Of a DNA stretch of 16,926 nucleotides, positions 1 through 7,999 are shown piece after piece; within the stretch, counting starts at the first letter, position 1; each line of letters begins with the position of its first letter. The stretch comes from Myxococcota bacterium. GTDB lineage: Bacteria > Myxococcota_C > UBA6777. The notes beneath the pieces were generated by a model that was not told the origin of the DNA, searched no databases, and saw only the letters and a list, made by a program, of their open reading frames with translations. The stretch is taken from NCBI GenBank assembly GCA_023150835.1, contig JAKLKB010000174.1, positions 1 to 16,926 of the forward strand, given 5' to 3'. The translations under genes and the position numbers were made by a program.

Positions 1-65
1 ATTGAGGGGGGGGATTGAGGGGGGGGATTGAGGGGGGGGATTGAGGGGGGGGATTGAGGGGGGGG
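1..65. repeat. 13-bp G-rich tandem repeat, five copies
   Basis: Five identical head-to-tail copies of ATTGAGGGGGGGG fill the first 65 bases and run off the left edge, so the true copy number is unknown. Each unit holds a run of eight G, giving five spaced G-tracts on the + strand. Such DNA could form G-quadruplexes and is a common place for assemblies to break. No gene is seen in bases 1-437: after this array come a family A repeat copy and a promoter. Confidence 0.95.
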
Positions 66-83
66 AGAACAAAAGAAAAGGCG

Positions 84-254
84 ATCAAGACCGACTCTAC
101 GAGGTTTTCACCTTAACCTAACGCCTATGGGGCGCAGCCCCACGCCCCACAAGGGAGCGAAGCCCCCTTGACCCCGTGTTGGCGGGGTGAACACAGGTTT
201 TTCACACCAACAGCGCTGCCGCTTGAAGTGTCGCGAATACGGGTTTTTTTGCAA
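84..254 (+). repeat. Interspersed repeat family A, copy 1 (long form)
   Basis: The 129-bp core (126-254) starts at TATGGGGC and ends in a T-run after GCGAATACGGG. It matches cores at 8000-8128, 9244-9372 and 10761-10889, which have the same length with the same boundaries. Shared blocks are the GGGGC/GCCCC hairpin, CCCC.CAAGGG, CTTGACCC, ACA.GTTTTTCA and GCTTG. A 42-bp left extension (84-125) is shared only with the copy at 10719-10889, where the first 24 bases are identical. No coding frame is conserved among copies, so this looks like a non-coding element. Confidence 0.85.
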
Positions 255-322
255 CAAGCCATCCCGCTCTCATTTTGTTTGGACTGCCTTTGCCGCGTCA
301 GGGGTTGTCTTGGGACTTGCTC

Positions 323-351
323 TTGACAGCGGATGATCCTTCTCCTATCGT
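323..351 (+). promoter_or_regulatory. Predicted sigma70-type promoter for the long Ser/Pro-rich gene
   Basis: A perfect -35 box TTGACA (323-328) is followed by a 17-bp spacer and a -10 box TATCGT (346-351; four of six match TATAAT). Transcription would begin near 358. The ATG at 333 lies inside this promoter, so it is an unlikely start codon. The AAGGAG at 421-426 would lie in the leader. Confidence 0.5.
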
Positions 352-437
352 CCCTTGCAACCGCCGTTGCCAAACCCGATTGTTTGCTGAAGATCCTGTG
401 TTGGATCGTCTTCTCGCACGAAGGAGCTTTGAAGGCG

Positions 438-3400
438 TTGAAGAAAAAGCCATCCTCCACCGAAGAACGCGCTTCCGATCCCAAGGCGTCTGTTGTCTAT
501 CTAACAGACGACTCCTCCGAAGACTCGCGCAAATACCCGCTCCCTACTGGGAATTTTGTGGGACTCGACTTCGGCGAAAAGCAGCGATCCGCGCAGTCCC
601 GAAGCGAAAGCGAGATCCCCGTCTTGCTATTGCCCAATCCTTCGGCTCCTGCAAACCCTCCCAACGCTGAAGAAGACGACCTCGAAGATGTCGTGTTGCT
701 GCGTTCTGCACAACAAGATAGCGAAGAAGCACTTGTCGTATTGCGCCCAGTCTCGGGGGCGACAGAAGCTCTCCCTTCAACGCCCCCAACCTCGGGGATT
801 TCTTCTGAGACCTCCCCAACGCGCCAAGTATCGGGCAGTACCGAGGCGCTTTCCTCGCCTCCTGCTCGTGCCACATCCACCGCTTCTTTTCGCCGCTCTG
901 CTTCGATGACGCAGGATTATCCGATATCTTCACCCTTGATCAAGCTTGCCGATGACCCGTCATCTCCACCCCCTGAAAACCGCCCATCGCCGCAAACGCC
1001 TTCATCCTCCGATGTTCGCTCGCCATCACAAACGCCCTTGTCCCCTGAAAACCGCCCATCGCCGCAAACGTCCTCATCCTCCGATGCTCGGTTGTCCTCT
1101 CGTCAGACAAGCGCCATCGGAAGCCCGTTCCCATCGAATCCAACGGCTCCTTCACGCAACGCCGCCAACGATCTGTTTCCTGATATCCCACCCGCTTCTT
1201 CCGATCAGACCATCGCCTACGAAGCCGCCCATCTTCACGCGATCCTCACCCCACCTCCCTCCACAACTCTTTCTCTCGGCCTTCGCCCTTCGTTTGATGA
1301 TCTTGTCGCAAGTTCCGCAGATATCGCTTCTTCTTCGCAAGGCAGGATGACTCCACCACCTTCCGATTCTTCCCACCAAAGCCAACCCGCCGATCCCTAC
1401 ACAACGCTTTCCGTTGGAAGTCCTCGCGCTCACCAAACAACCGATCAAACCCATCCACCACAAACACAGGCCAACGAGAGCAACGCCCATCCACCACAAG
1501 AAACACAGGCCAACGAGTGCAAAGCCCACACTCTCGAAACCGAAACCGAGACAGAACAGGCCCTATCTATCGCCTCTTCTGAGCATCCAAGCGCGGCTTC
1601 TTCGACTCACCCAAGCGCGGCTTCTTCGACTCACCCGAGCGCGGCCTCATCGGATCATGAAACCATCGATGTCGGCCAAAGCCCTCGATCTTCCGAACTC
1701 TTGCGCGTGGTTGCGTTGCATGATGGCGAAGTGACGGATGATCTGCTGCGTGTGATCGCTCAGCAGCACCTTGATCGCGCCACTTTTGAGATCGCGCCCT
1801 CTGCGCTCGAATCGGCACGCAAACTCCAGCCTCCCACCGACGATCTGGTGGCCTTTGCGCTCAAACAAAACGAGCGCGAACGCGCCAAGCCTCTTTTGCC
1901 AACAGGCGAAGTGATCGCGTATTCTCTTTTTTCGGAGGCTGTTTCTTCTCCCCGACCCACCGATGTTTCAACTTCTCCGTTCCCTCGCTCAAAGGCTCTT
2001 TCTACAACACAAGCGTTCCCTGCCTCCGAAGTGGCTCGGATCGTTCGTGTGTACGATGCGGAGGAGTCCTCGATCTCACCCGAATCCGCCAGCGATCCCG
2101 CAAAAGATGGAGCCGATACCGACGAACGACCGCCATATCGGGACACGAGGGACGAACTCTCTCGCCCTTCCTTCAAAGAGCCTCCGCCCTCCCTGCCAGC
2201 CGAAGTTTCCGCAAAAACCTCCCCTGATGAGATCGTCGCCATCTCGCAAGAACAAATGAACGCTTTGCTTCAACAGGAACACGTGCCAAGCCATACGCTC
2301 GAAACGCCCGTCTCTTCGCCAAAAAAAGCCTCACACGATATCTCTGCCCAAGAGATCCAAGCGGTCTCTCCCAACGAGTCCGCTGCTCTCTCCGAAGAAG
2401 AAACACTCGCTGTCTCCGATATCTCCCTTCACACGCGGCAAAAGACCGAACCCCACGAGATGAGGGCTGTGTCCGAACATGATCTCGCTGCCGATCTTGC
2501 GGCCTCCCCACAACAAAGCCTCCATCCCACCCAAGAATCCGCCGTTTTCCAACAAAGCCTCCATCCCACCCAAGAATCCCCTACTTTTGAAGCGACATCC
2601 GCAGATGATGAGATCCCTGTCTTTGAACCCACCCCCTCTCATGCACCTGTGATGACCCACGAAGATCTCGATCTGCTCGATTCTTCCTCGGCTGACAACG
2701 AGATCCCTGTTGGAGACACCCATTACACCGCGAACAGCGAGATCCCCGTTGGAGACACCCACTACACCGCTGATAACGAGATCCCTGTTGGAGACACCCA
2801 TTACACCGCTGATAACGAGATCCCTGTTGGAGATACCCATTACACCGCTGACGATCTACCTATGTTTGAAGGCACATCCGCCGACAACGAGATCCCTGTA
2901 GCCGATGGTGTGAGCGAACACCCCAACAGCCCATCGGATAGCGATCTCCCTTGGTTTTCGCCTCCATCTCAACCTGTGCAGACGCCACAGACCATCGCGG
3001 TACAACGTGTCTTGCAGCGTACTGACCCCCACATCCGCACGCCACAACACACGACCTCCCCGTTGTCTTCTCCTCCGCCTTCCGCCTCTTTCACGCTTCG
3101 CTCCATGCTGACGCAGGCGAGCGAGTCCGACACGCAGAGCAAAATACGAGAACAGCACGCTCGAAATCTGCCGACCCCTTTAAGCACACCCCATCTGCCG
3201 ACCCCTTCAAACGCACCCCATCTGCCGACCCCTTCAAACGCACCCCATCTGCCGACCCCCTCAAGCACACCCCATCTGCCGACCCCCTCAAGCACACCTC
3301 GTCTGCCAAACCCTTTGACCGCCCCCAAAACCAATCCTCCTGACACAGAGACAACGCCCTTTGTACCGCGTCCTGCCGCAGCATCGAGTCCTGCGCAACG

Positions 3401-3914
3401 TGCGATCCGCGTCGAAGTCTTACGCCCGGGTGAGACCTACGAAGAAAAGCGTGTCGCAGATGGTGTGTTGTTGGAGGGTTTGCTTTCGGAGTTGGCGCTG
3501 CATTGCGGGCGGGCTTGCTGCTTTTTGCTCAAAGAAGGCGCACTGATCGGCCTTGGAGCGCGTGGTGTGGGGGATGTCCATCGGCGGATCTTGGATATCT
3601 TGTTGCCCGCAGACGCCCCCTCGCTTTTTTCTCATGTCATCCGCACACGTTCTTCTTACGTTGGACCCCCTGCCAGCGGGCCGATCGATCGCATCCTGAC
3701 CGCTTGCCTCGGTGGCAAAGAACCCCAAGATATCGCGATCTATCCGATCTTGCAGAATCAGCGTGTCGTTGCTCTTTTTTATCTCGATGATGCAGGCGTG
3801 GGCCATTTCCCCGAAGACAGCGAACACATCAAAGCCCTGATCCGACGCGCCCCGCTGCTTTCCTTTCACTGGTCTCTCGAAGATCTCGCCGCTCTGGCTG
3901 AAGACTTGTCTTAA
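438..3914 (+). CDS. Long Ser/Pro-rich low-complexity protein with C-terminal GAF-like domain
   Basis: I do not recognise the protein as a whole. About 1,000 residues are rich in Ser, Pro, Thr, Ala and Glu and are almost certainly disordered, with five separate in-frame tandem repeat tracts (972-1091, 1584-1655, 2511-2588, 2694-2849, 3168-3329). The last 170 residues or so (from about 3402) look folded. They resemble the GAF-like domain that I associate with Myxococcota regulatory proteins, with a GPxxxGPIDRIL segment and a hydrophobic VVALFYLDD strand. The frame is open from ATG 333, but that codon sits inside a good promoter and lacks a Shine-Dalgarno. AAGGAG at 421-426 points to TTG at 438 (11-nt spacing) or, less well, TTG at 429. 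Starting at 333 would give 1,193 residues and a hydrophobic, signal-like N terminus. The amidohydrolase gene follows 30 bp later, probably in one transcript. A scaffold or sensory role is possible but unproven. Confidence 0.85.
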   Translation: MKKKPSSTEERASDPKASVVYLTDDSSEDSRKYPLPTGNFVGLDFGEKQRSAQSRSESEIPVLLLPNPSAPANPPNAEEDDLEDVVLLRSAQQDSEEALVVLRPVSGATEALPSTPPTSGISSETSPTRQVSGSTEALSSPPARATSTASFRRSASMTQDYPISSPLIKLADDPSSPPPENRPSPQTPSSSDVRSPSQTPLSPENRPSPQTSSSSDARLSSRQTSAIGSPFPSNPTAPSRNAANDLFPDIPPASSDQTIAYEAAHLHAILTPPPSTTLSLGLRPSFDDLVASSADIASSSQGRMTPPPSDSSHQSQPADPYTTLSVGSPRAHQTTDQTHPPQTQANESNAHPPQETQANECKAHTLETETETEQALSIASSEHPSAASSTHPSAASSTHPSAASSDHETIDVGQSPRSSELLRVVALHDGEVTDDLLRVIAQQHLDRATFEIAPSALESARKLQPPTDDLVAFALKQNERERAKPLLPTGEVIAYSLFSEAVSSPRPTDVSTSPFPRSKALSTTQAFPASEVARIVRVYDAEESSISPESASDPAKDGADTDERPPYRDTRDELSRPSFKEPPPSLPAEVSAKTSPDEIVAISQEQMNALLQQEHVPSHTLETPVSSPKKASHDISAQEIQAVSPNESAALSEEETLAVSDISLHTRQKTEPHEMRAVSEHDLAADLAASPQQSLHPTQESAVFQQSLHPTQESPTFEATSADDEIPVFEPTPSHAPVMTHEDLDLLDSSSADNEIPVGDTHYTANSEIPVGDTHYTADNEIPVGDTHYTADNEIPVGDTHYTADDLPMFEGTSADNEIPVADGVSEHPNSPSDSDLPWFSPPSQPVQTPQTIAVQRVLQRTDPHIRTPQHTTSPLSSPPPSASFTLRSMLTQASESDTQSKIREQHARNLPTPLSTPHLPTPSNAPHLPTPSNAPHLPTPSSTPHLPTPSSTPRLPNPLTAPKTNPPDTETTPFVPRPAAASSPAQRAIRVEVLRPGETYEEKRVADGVLLEGLLSELALHCGRACCFLLKEGALIGLGARGVGDVHRRILDILLPADAPSLFSHVIRTRSSYVGPPASGPIDRILTACLGGKEPQDIAIYPILQNQRVVALFYLDDAGVGHFPEDSEHIKALIRRAPLLSFHWSLEDLAALAEDLS
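972..1091 (+). repeat. In-frame 72-bp repeat, 1.7 copies
   Basis: A 24-residue unit starting PENRPSPQT recurs at 972 and 1044, the second copy incomplete. It lies inside the long Ser/Pro-rich gene and keeps the reading frame. Confidence 0.85.
1584..1655 (+). repeat. In-frame 24-bp repeat, three copies
   Basis: Three copies of the 8-residue unit HPSAASST (the last ends in D) begin at 1584, 1608 and 1632. The nucleotide copies are nearly identical, which points to recent slippage or unequal exchange. Confidence 0.9.
2511..2588 (+). repeat. In-frame 39-bp repeat, two copies
   Basis: Two copies of a 13-residue unit, QQSLHPTQESAVF and QQSLHPTQESPTF, begin at 2511 and 2550. Confidence 0.9.
2694..2849 (+). 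repeat. In-frame 39-bp repeat, four copies
   Basis: Four copies of the 13-residue unit DNEIPVGDTHYTA start at 2694, 2733, 2772 and 2811. The core EIPV also occurs singly near 612, 2610 and 2888, so the array seems to have grown from a dispersed short motif. Confidence 0.95.
3168..3329 (+). repeat. In-frame 27-bp repeat, five copies plus one degenerate
   Basis: The 9-residue unit LPTPSNAPH (variants LPTPLSTPH and LPTPSSTPH) repeats from 3168 every 27 bp, and a sixth degenerate unit ends at 3329. It forms a Pro/Thr-rich linker just before the folded C-terminal domain. Confidence 0.95.
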
Positions 3915-3944
3915 ATCGTTTCTTTGTTTTGAGGTGAGCTACCC

Positions 3945-5135
3945 TTGACCCTATCCCTTCAACAACAGTTCGCGCAGATGGCGTCTTTGATTGAACAAGA
4001 AACGCCGAATCTTCTGCATCTTCGTCATTCGATCCACCAACACCCCGAAATCTCGCGCCAAGAGGTCGAAACCACCGCCCGTATCGAACAAGCTCTTGTG
4101 GAAACCCAATCGCGGATACGGCGCGGCCCTGCGGGGGTCGGCTTGATCGTGGATATCGGGCCTCCCCACCAACCGCAGATCCTTGTGCGTGGCGATATCG
4201 ATGCGCTTGCGATCCAAGAACAAACGGGTCTGCCCTTCCAAAGCGCCCGATGTGGCGTGATGCACGCCTGCGGCCATGATGTCCACACCGCCAGCGTTTT
4301 TGGGGCGCTCCGTGTTCTCGCTCAGATCGCCCCCGAACGCGCTTTTCGCTTTGTCTTTCAACACGCCGAAGAAGTGAACCCGGGCGGGGCTGTCGACTTG
4401 ATCCAAGCAGGCGTCTTGGAGGGGGTTGTTGCGGCGATCTCTTTGCATTGCGATCCCACCCGTCCTGTAGGCAGATTCGCCATCCAAGACGGCCCCATTA
4501 CCGCTTCAAACGACCAGTTTTGGATCGATGTCTACGGAGCAGGCGGACATGGCGCACGACCTCACGAAACCCAAGATACCGTCCTTGCTGCCGCACAGAT
4601 CATCCAAGCCATCTACCACGCCTTCGATCGCTGTGTGGATGCCCGAAATCCTTTTGTGATCAGCGTCGGTGTGATCCACGGCGGCGATCAAAGCCCCAAC
4701 GTCCTCCCCACCAAGGTCCGTTTTGGAGGCTCGATCCGCAGCACACACAAAGAAGTCCGAGACAAGATCGCCCCGATCCTTCAACGTACACTCGAAGGCA
4801 TGGCGAGTGCCTTGGGGGTGCGTTATGCTCTGGAGCTTCTTCCCGGATCTCCCGGCGTCTACAATGATCGGCGAGTGGTCGACGTGTTTCGAGAAGCCGT
4901 CGTCTCCCTCCTTGGTGAAGAAGCCCTCCAACCGATCGGCTTGCCAAGTATGGGCGGCGAAGACTTCGCTTTTTTCGCAGAACGTGTCCCCTCCGCCATG
5001 ATCCGCGTTGGATCGGGCCTCAGCACCTCCCTCCATACCCCCACCTTTCTCGCCGACGATCAGACCGTCCCCTTGGCGGCTCATCTCCTCGCTCGCACCG
5101 CTCTTTTGCTTTCCTCTCGGCTTCCCCTCGATTAA
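3945..5135 (+). CDS. M20D-family amidohydrolase (N-acyl-amino-acid/hippurate hydrolase type)
   Basis: A 396-residue metal-dependent hydrolase of normal length for the family, which removes acyl groups from N-acylated amino acids or related amides in the cytoplasm. The metal-site residues expected for the IAA-amino-acid hydrolase/hippuricase group are visible: C109 and H111 in ACGHDVHTA, catalytic E142 with ligand E143 in HAEE, H168 in SLHCDPT and H364 in SLHTPTF. GGHGARPHE belongs to the dimerisation (lid) domain. The start is TTG at 3945, preceded by GAGGTGAG at 3931-3938; no ATG fits as well. There is no signal peptide. The exact substrate cannot be read from sequence. It lies 30 bp after the long Ser/Pro-rich gene, and its TAA stop overlaps the stop of the convergent kinase gene. 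Confidence 0.93.
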   Translation: MTLSLQQQFAQMASLIEQETPNLLHLRHSIHQHPEISRQEVETTARIEQALVETQSRIRRGPAGVGLIVDIGPPHQPQILVRGDIDALAIQEQTGLPFQSARCGVMHACGHDVHTASVFGALRVLAQIAPERAFRFVFQHAEEVNPGGAVDLIQAGVLEGVVAAISLHCDPTRPVGRFAIQDGPITASNDQFWIDVYGAGGHGARPHETQDTVLAAAQIIQAIYHAFDRCVDARNPFVISVGVIHGGDQSPNVLPTKVRFGGSIRSTHKEVRDKIAPILQRTLEGMASALGVRYALELLPGSPGVYNDRRVVDVFREAVVSLLGEEALQPIGLPSMGGEDFAFFAERVPSAMIRVGSGLSTSLHTPTFLADDQTVPLAAHLLARTALLLSSRLPLD

Positions 5136-6796
5136 AACAAGGCCGCGAGCAGAGAGAGCGCTTGCATCGTTCCCAACGCGGCGAGAACAAGGGCTCCAAC
5201 GGTCAGCGAGATCGAAGCCGCAGGATGGCGGTTTGTGAAGTGCAAAAACTCGTTGGCAGCGCGCTTGTTGAAGGTGACGGGACAATGCACGCCAAAGTGC
5301 CCGTCGAGAACCGTCTGAAGGGCTTCTCGCATCGCTGCGATCGAGGCGTAGCGTTGGGCGGGATCTTTTTGCAAGCCTTGGAGCGCAAAGAACGTAAGCT
5401 CGGGTGGGATCGGGTTGTGTTCGCTGCGCAAAGAGTGAAGCGGCTTGGGGGCTTCGTGGATAATCCCGTAAAGCATCTCTTGGAGCGAGTGCTTGTGCTG
5501 CATATAGTGGTGAAGGCTGATCCATTCGTAATAAAGGGCGCTTAGGCTGTAGATATCGCTGCGTTCGTCAAGGCGTTGGTTGTGTCCAAGGGCCTGTTCG
5601 GGGGCCATATAAGCGGGAGTTCCGAGCAGCGTATCATGTCGCGTCTCGATCATCCGCTCGGTTGGGGTGTGTAGCGAAAGCGTATGCAACGGCTGTTGGG
5701 GAGCGCCCGCGATGCTTGGTGGGGCAAACAGGATCTCTTCTTCGCGGATCTGCTTGGCCAGTCCCCAATCCATCACCATGACTTCGCCGTGCGGCCCGAT
5801 CATGATGTTCGAGGGTTTGATATCTCGATGGATCCAGCCCTTGCTGTGGGCGAATTCGATGGCCTCAAGGATCTTTAAGAAGATCTGATTGCGTACATGG
5901 ATCGGAAAGCGGCGTGTAGTCTCGGGATCGTTGGCTTTGAGTTTGTCGATGATCTGTTCCATCGTTTGGCCGTCTACGTACTTCATCACAAAGTAGTACT
6001 GCCCGTCTTGATCGATGCCGACGTCATGGATCGGGACGATGTTGGGATGTTCGAGTTGGCCGACCGTTCGGATCTCTTCGACAAAGCGCATCACCGCAGG
6101 GGTTTCTTGAAGCTGTTTCTTGAGCTTTTTGACCGCCACCATACGTTGGATATCGTTGTCGCGTGCAAGCAGCACATCTCCTGCTCCGCCTTGGCCGAGA
6201 GGTTTGAGGTGCTCGTAGCGAGCTTCTTGTCCAAACAGCAGATCGCCTTCGTGAAGATGCGCTGCACTACGCGGCAACACGGTGCTTCGGCGGCTTTGGG
6301 TGGCGAGTAGCTCAAGCGCGTGTGCGGGCGTTTTGGGGCCTGACGGGACGGGAGTCTGGGGGCTCGATGGGACGGGCATTTGGAAACTTGACGGAACGGG
6401 GCTGTGAGGGCTCGATGAGAAGGGCATTTTGGGGCCTGATGGAACAGGGGTCTGGGGACTTGATGGCAGCGACGAGAAGGGCGCGGAGCGAGGGGGGTGT
6501 GTTCGTGGGGCCGTGTGGGTGGTTGCAAATCGTTCATCGAGTTGGGTGCTTTCGAGTACGTGGGTCGTTTCGGAGGCTTGGTTCAGGTCGCGTGTGTGCG
6601 TTGTTGAGTCAAGAAGTGTGTGCGGAAAGTTCGGTGCCTTCAAGGGAATGGGGCGTGGAAGCTCTGCAAGCGTCGGATGTTGGGCGGAGATCTGGAGGGC
6701 GGGGCCTTGGAGGGCGACTTCGGCAAGGCCAAGGGCGCGCAGAGGCGAGGCGGTGGCGGGGCGATGGGAGGTGTAAAGTGCGGTGTCTTTTGGCAT
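5132..6796 (-). CDS. Hanks-type Ser/Thr protein kinase with C-terminal membrane anchor
   Basis: A 554-residue eukaryotic-like kinase with all key residues: glycine loop GQGGAG (201-206), Lys223 in VAVKK, helix-C Glu near 241, HRDIKPSN (323-330), metal-binding DWG (343-345, in place of DFG) and APE (398-400). A single hydrophobic segment (about 527-549) lies at the very C terminus with almost nothing beyond it. It therefore looks tail-anchored with the kinase domain in the cytoplasm, and lacks the usual extracytoplasmic sensor domain. Residues 1-180 are Ser/Pro/Thr-rich and contain six 8-residue repeats (111-158). The start is ATG at 6796, with AGGAG 7 nt upstream; the frame stays open to 6967 but without a better site. 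The gene is convergent with the amidohydrolase and divergent from the LysR gene. Targets are unknown. Confidence 0.93.
   Translation of the reverse strand: MPKDTALYTSHRPATASPLRALGLAEVALQGPALQISAQHPTLAELPRPIPLKAPNFPHTLLDSTTHTRDLNQASETTHVLESTQLDERFATTHTAPRTHPPRSAPFSSLPSSPQTPVPSGPKMPFSSSPHSPVPSSFQMPVPSSPQTPVPSGPKTPAHALELLATQSRRSTVLPRSAAHLHEGDLLFGQEARYEHLKPLGQGGAGDVLLARDNDIQRMVAVKKLKKQLQETPAVMRFVEEIRTVGQLEHPNIVPIHDVGIDQDGQYYFVMKYVDGQTMEQIIDKLKANDPETTRRFPIHVRNQIFLKILEAIEFAHSKGWIHRDIKPSNIMIGPHGEVMVMDWGLAKQIREEEILFAPPSIAGAPQQPLHTLSLHTPTERMIETRHDTLLGTPAYMAPEQALGHNQRLDERSDIYSLSALYYEWISLHHYMQHKHSLQEMLYGIIHEAPKPLHSLRSEHNPIPPELTFFALQGLQKDPAQRYASIAAMREALQTVLDGHFGVHCPVTFNKRAANEFLHFTNRHPAASISLTVGALVLAALGTMQALSLLAALF
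6323..6466 (-). repeat. In-frame 24-bp repeat in the kinase gene, six copies
   Basis: Six consecutive 8-residue units with consensus PSSPQTPV (PSGPKMPF, SSSPHSPV, PSSFQMPV and so on) cover kinase residues 111-158. The DNA units are diverged but in register, forming a Pro/Ser linker before the kinase domain. Confidence 0.85.
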
Positions 6797-6988
6797 GAAA
6801 GGCTCCTTTGTCGCTTGCTTGAAGCAGGAAAAGAGGCTATCTCTTGTTTCTGCAAAAATGCAGGGTGTGGAGGCTGGTGTGGTCGAGGTGTTGTTGGGCG
6901 TGCCTGCATCCATACGCCGATTTTGGCGATGAAACAAAGAGGTAAAGTGCGCGAATCCCAACCGCAAGCTTTATTCGCGCAAAACCAA

Positions 6989-7004
6989 TGTGCAATTTTG
7001 CACA
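6989..7004. promoter_or_regulatory. 16-bp inverted repeat, candidate LysR-type operator
   Basis: TGTGCAATTTTGCACA has 7-bp perfect arms (TGTGCAA/TTGCACA) around TT. It sits 28 bp upstream of the LysR-type start codon, in the 236-bp divergent gap with the kinase gene. LysR regulators usually bind interrupted dyads of T-N11-A form upstream of their own or a divergent gene, so autoregulation is likely. I see no clear -35/-10 pair in the gap. Confidence 0.5.
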
Positions 7005-7032
7005 AAGTGTTTGAGGCAGGAGTGTTGCGATC

Positions 7033-7983
7033 ATGAACTGGGATGACCTGCGTTTTTTGTTGGCGCTTTCGCGTGAAGGGACGCTGAGCAAAGCCGCGAA
7101 GCGACTCCAAGTCCACCACACCACCGTCTCGCGCCGTATCCATGCTTTTCAAGAAGAGCGCGGCGTGCGCGTCTTTGAAGAGATGCCCGAAGGATTCGTG
7201 TTGACCGAAGTTGGCGAGGATATCTTGGAAGTAGCGCGGCGCATGGAAGAGGAACTGTTGTCGATGGAGCGCCGTGTGGTCGGGCTAGAGGAGCGTTTCA
7301 GCGGACCCTTGCGCATCACCACGATCGATCTGCTGGCGGCCTTGTATGCGGAGGCTTTGCGCGACTTCGGCTTGCGTTATCCCAAGATCCGCTATGAGCT
7401 CTCTATCGACGATCAAGTACTCGACCTCCATCGGCGAGAAGCGGATATCGCTCTTCGCATGACCAACAAGCCTCCTGAGTATCTGATCGGGCGAAAAGTC
7501 GGGTGTATCCGCTTTGCCTTGTATGCCTCGAAAAAGCTGCTGCAAACCATCGACGCAAGCTCACCGCTCGAAGACTTCCCTTGGATCGGCTGGTTGGAGA
7601 CGTTTAGTGGGGGCGGAAACAATCGTATGCTCAAGACACACGCGCCCGGTGCGCACGTCGCCTTTTGGGTCGATAGTCCGCTGGTGATGTTTTCTCTGTT
7701 GCTTGCTGGGGCTGGAATCGCCTTTGTTCCTTGCATTTTGGGCGATTCTCACGCATGCTTGCAGCGTTTGCGCCCTGTCGATACACAAGTCGGCATCGAT
7801 CTTTGGCTCCTGACACACCCTGACTTGCGCAGAAATGCCCGTGTTCGAGCGTTTATGGATTATATGGAATCCATCATCCGCAAAGATCAAGCCTTCCTCG
7901 AAGGCCAATCTTCCGAACCCATGCAGCATCGCTCGGGTGTCCGTGTCTTGTGGCAATATGCCGAACCCGAACAACGTGTTTAA
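7033..7983 (+). CDS. LysR-type transcriptional regulator
   Basis: A 316-residue protein of normal LTTR length. The N-terminal winged helix-turn-helix spans roughly residues 3-60, with GTLSKAAKRLQ and HHTTVSRRI as the helices. A linker helix follows (about 62-88), then a substrate-binding domain from about residue 91 (GPLRITTID). The start is ATG at 7033 with GGAG at 7019-7022. It is divergent from the kinase gene, and an inverted repeat lies just upstream. The effector and targets cannot be told. The nearest candidate targets are the gene itself and the divergent kinase gene, since no metabolic enzyme gene is divergent from it. A family A repeat begins 17 bp after its stop. Confidence 0.93.
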   Translation: MNWDDLRFLLALSREGTLSKAAKRLQVHHTTVSRRIHAFQEERGVRVFEEMPEGFVLTEVGEDILEVARRMEEELLSMERRVVGLEERFSGPLRITTIDLLAALYAEALRDFGLRYPKIRYELSIDDQVLDLHRREADIALRMTNKPPEYLIGRKVGCIRFALYASKKLLQTIDASSPLEDFPWIGWLETFSGGGNNRMLKTHAPGAHVAFWVDSPLVMFSLLLAGAGIAFVPCILGDSHACLQRLRPVDTQVGIDLWLLTHPDLRRNARVRAFMDYMESIIRKDQAFLEGQSSEPMQHRSGVRVLWQYAEPEQRV

Positions 7984-7999
7984 TGTTGTCCTTTTTGTC

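Noticed and set aside
333-437. Extended N terminus of the long Ser/Pro-rich protein starting at ATG 333
   Set aside because: The codon lies inside a strong promoter match and has no ribosome site; AAGGAG at 421-426 fits a later TTG.
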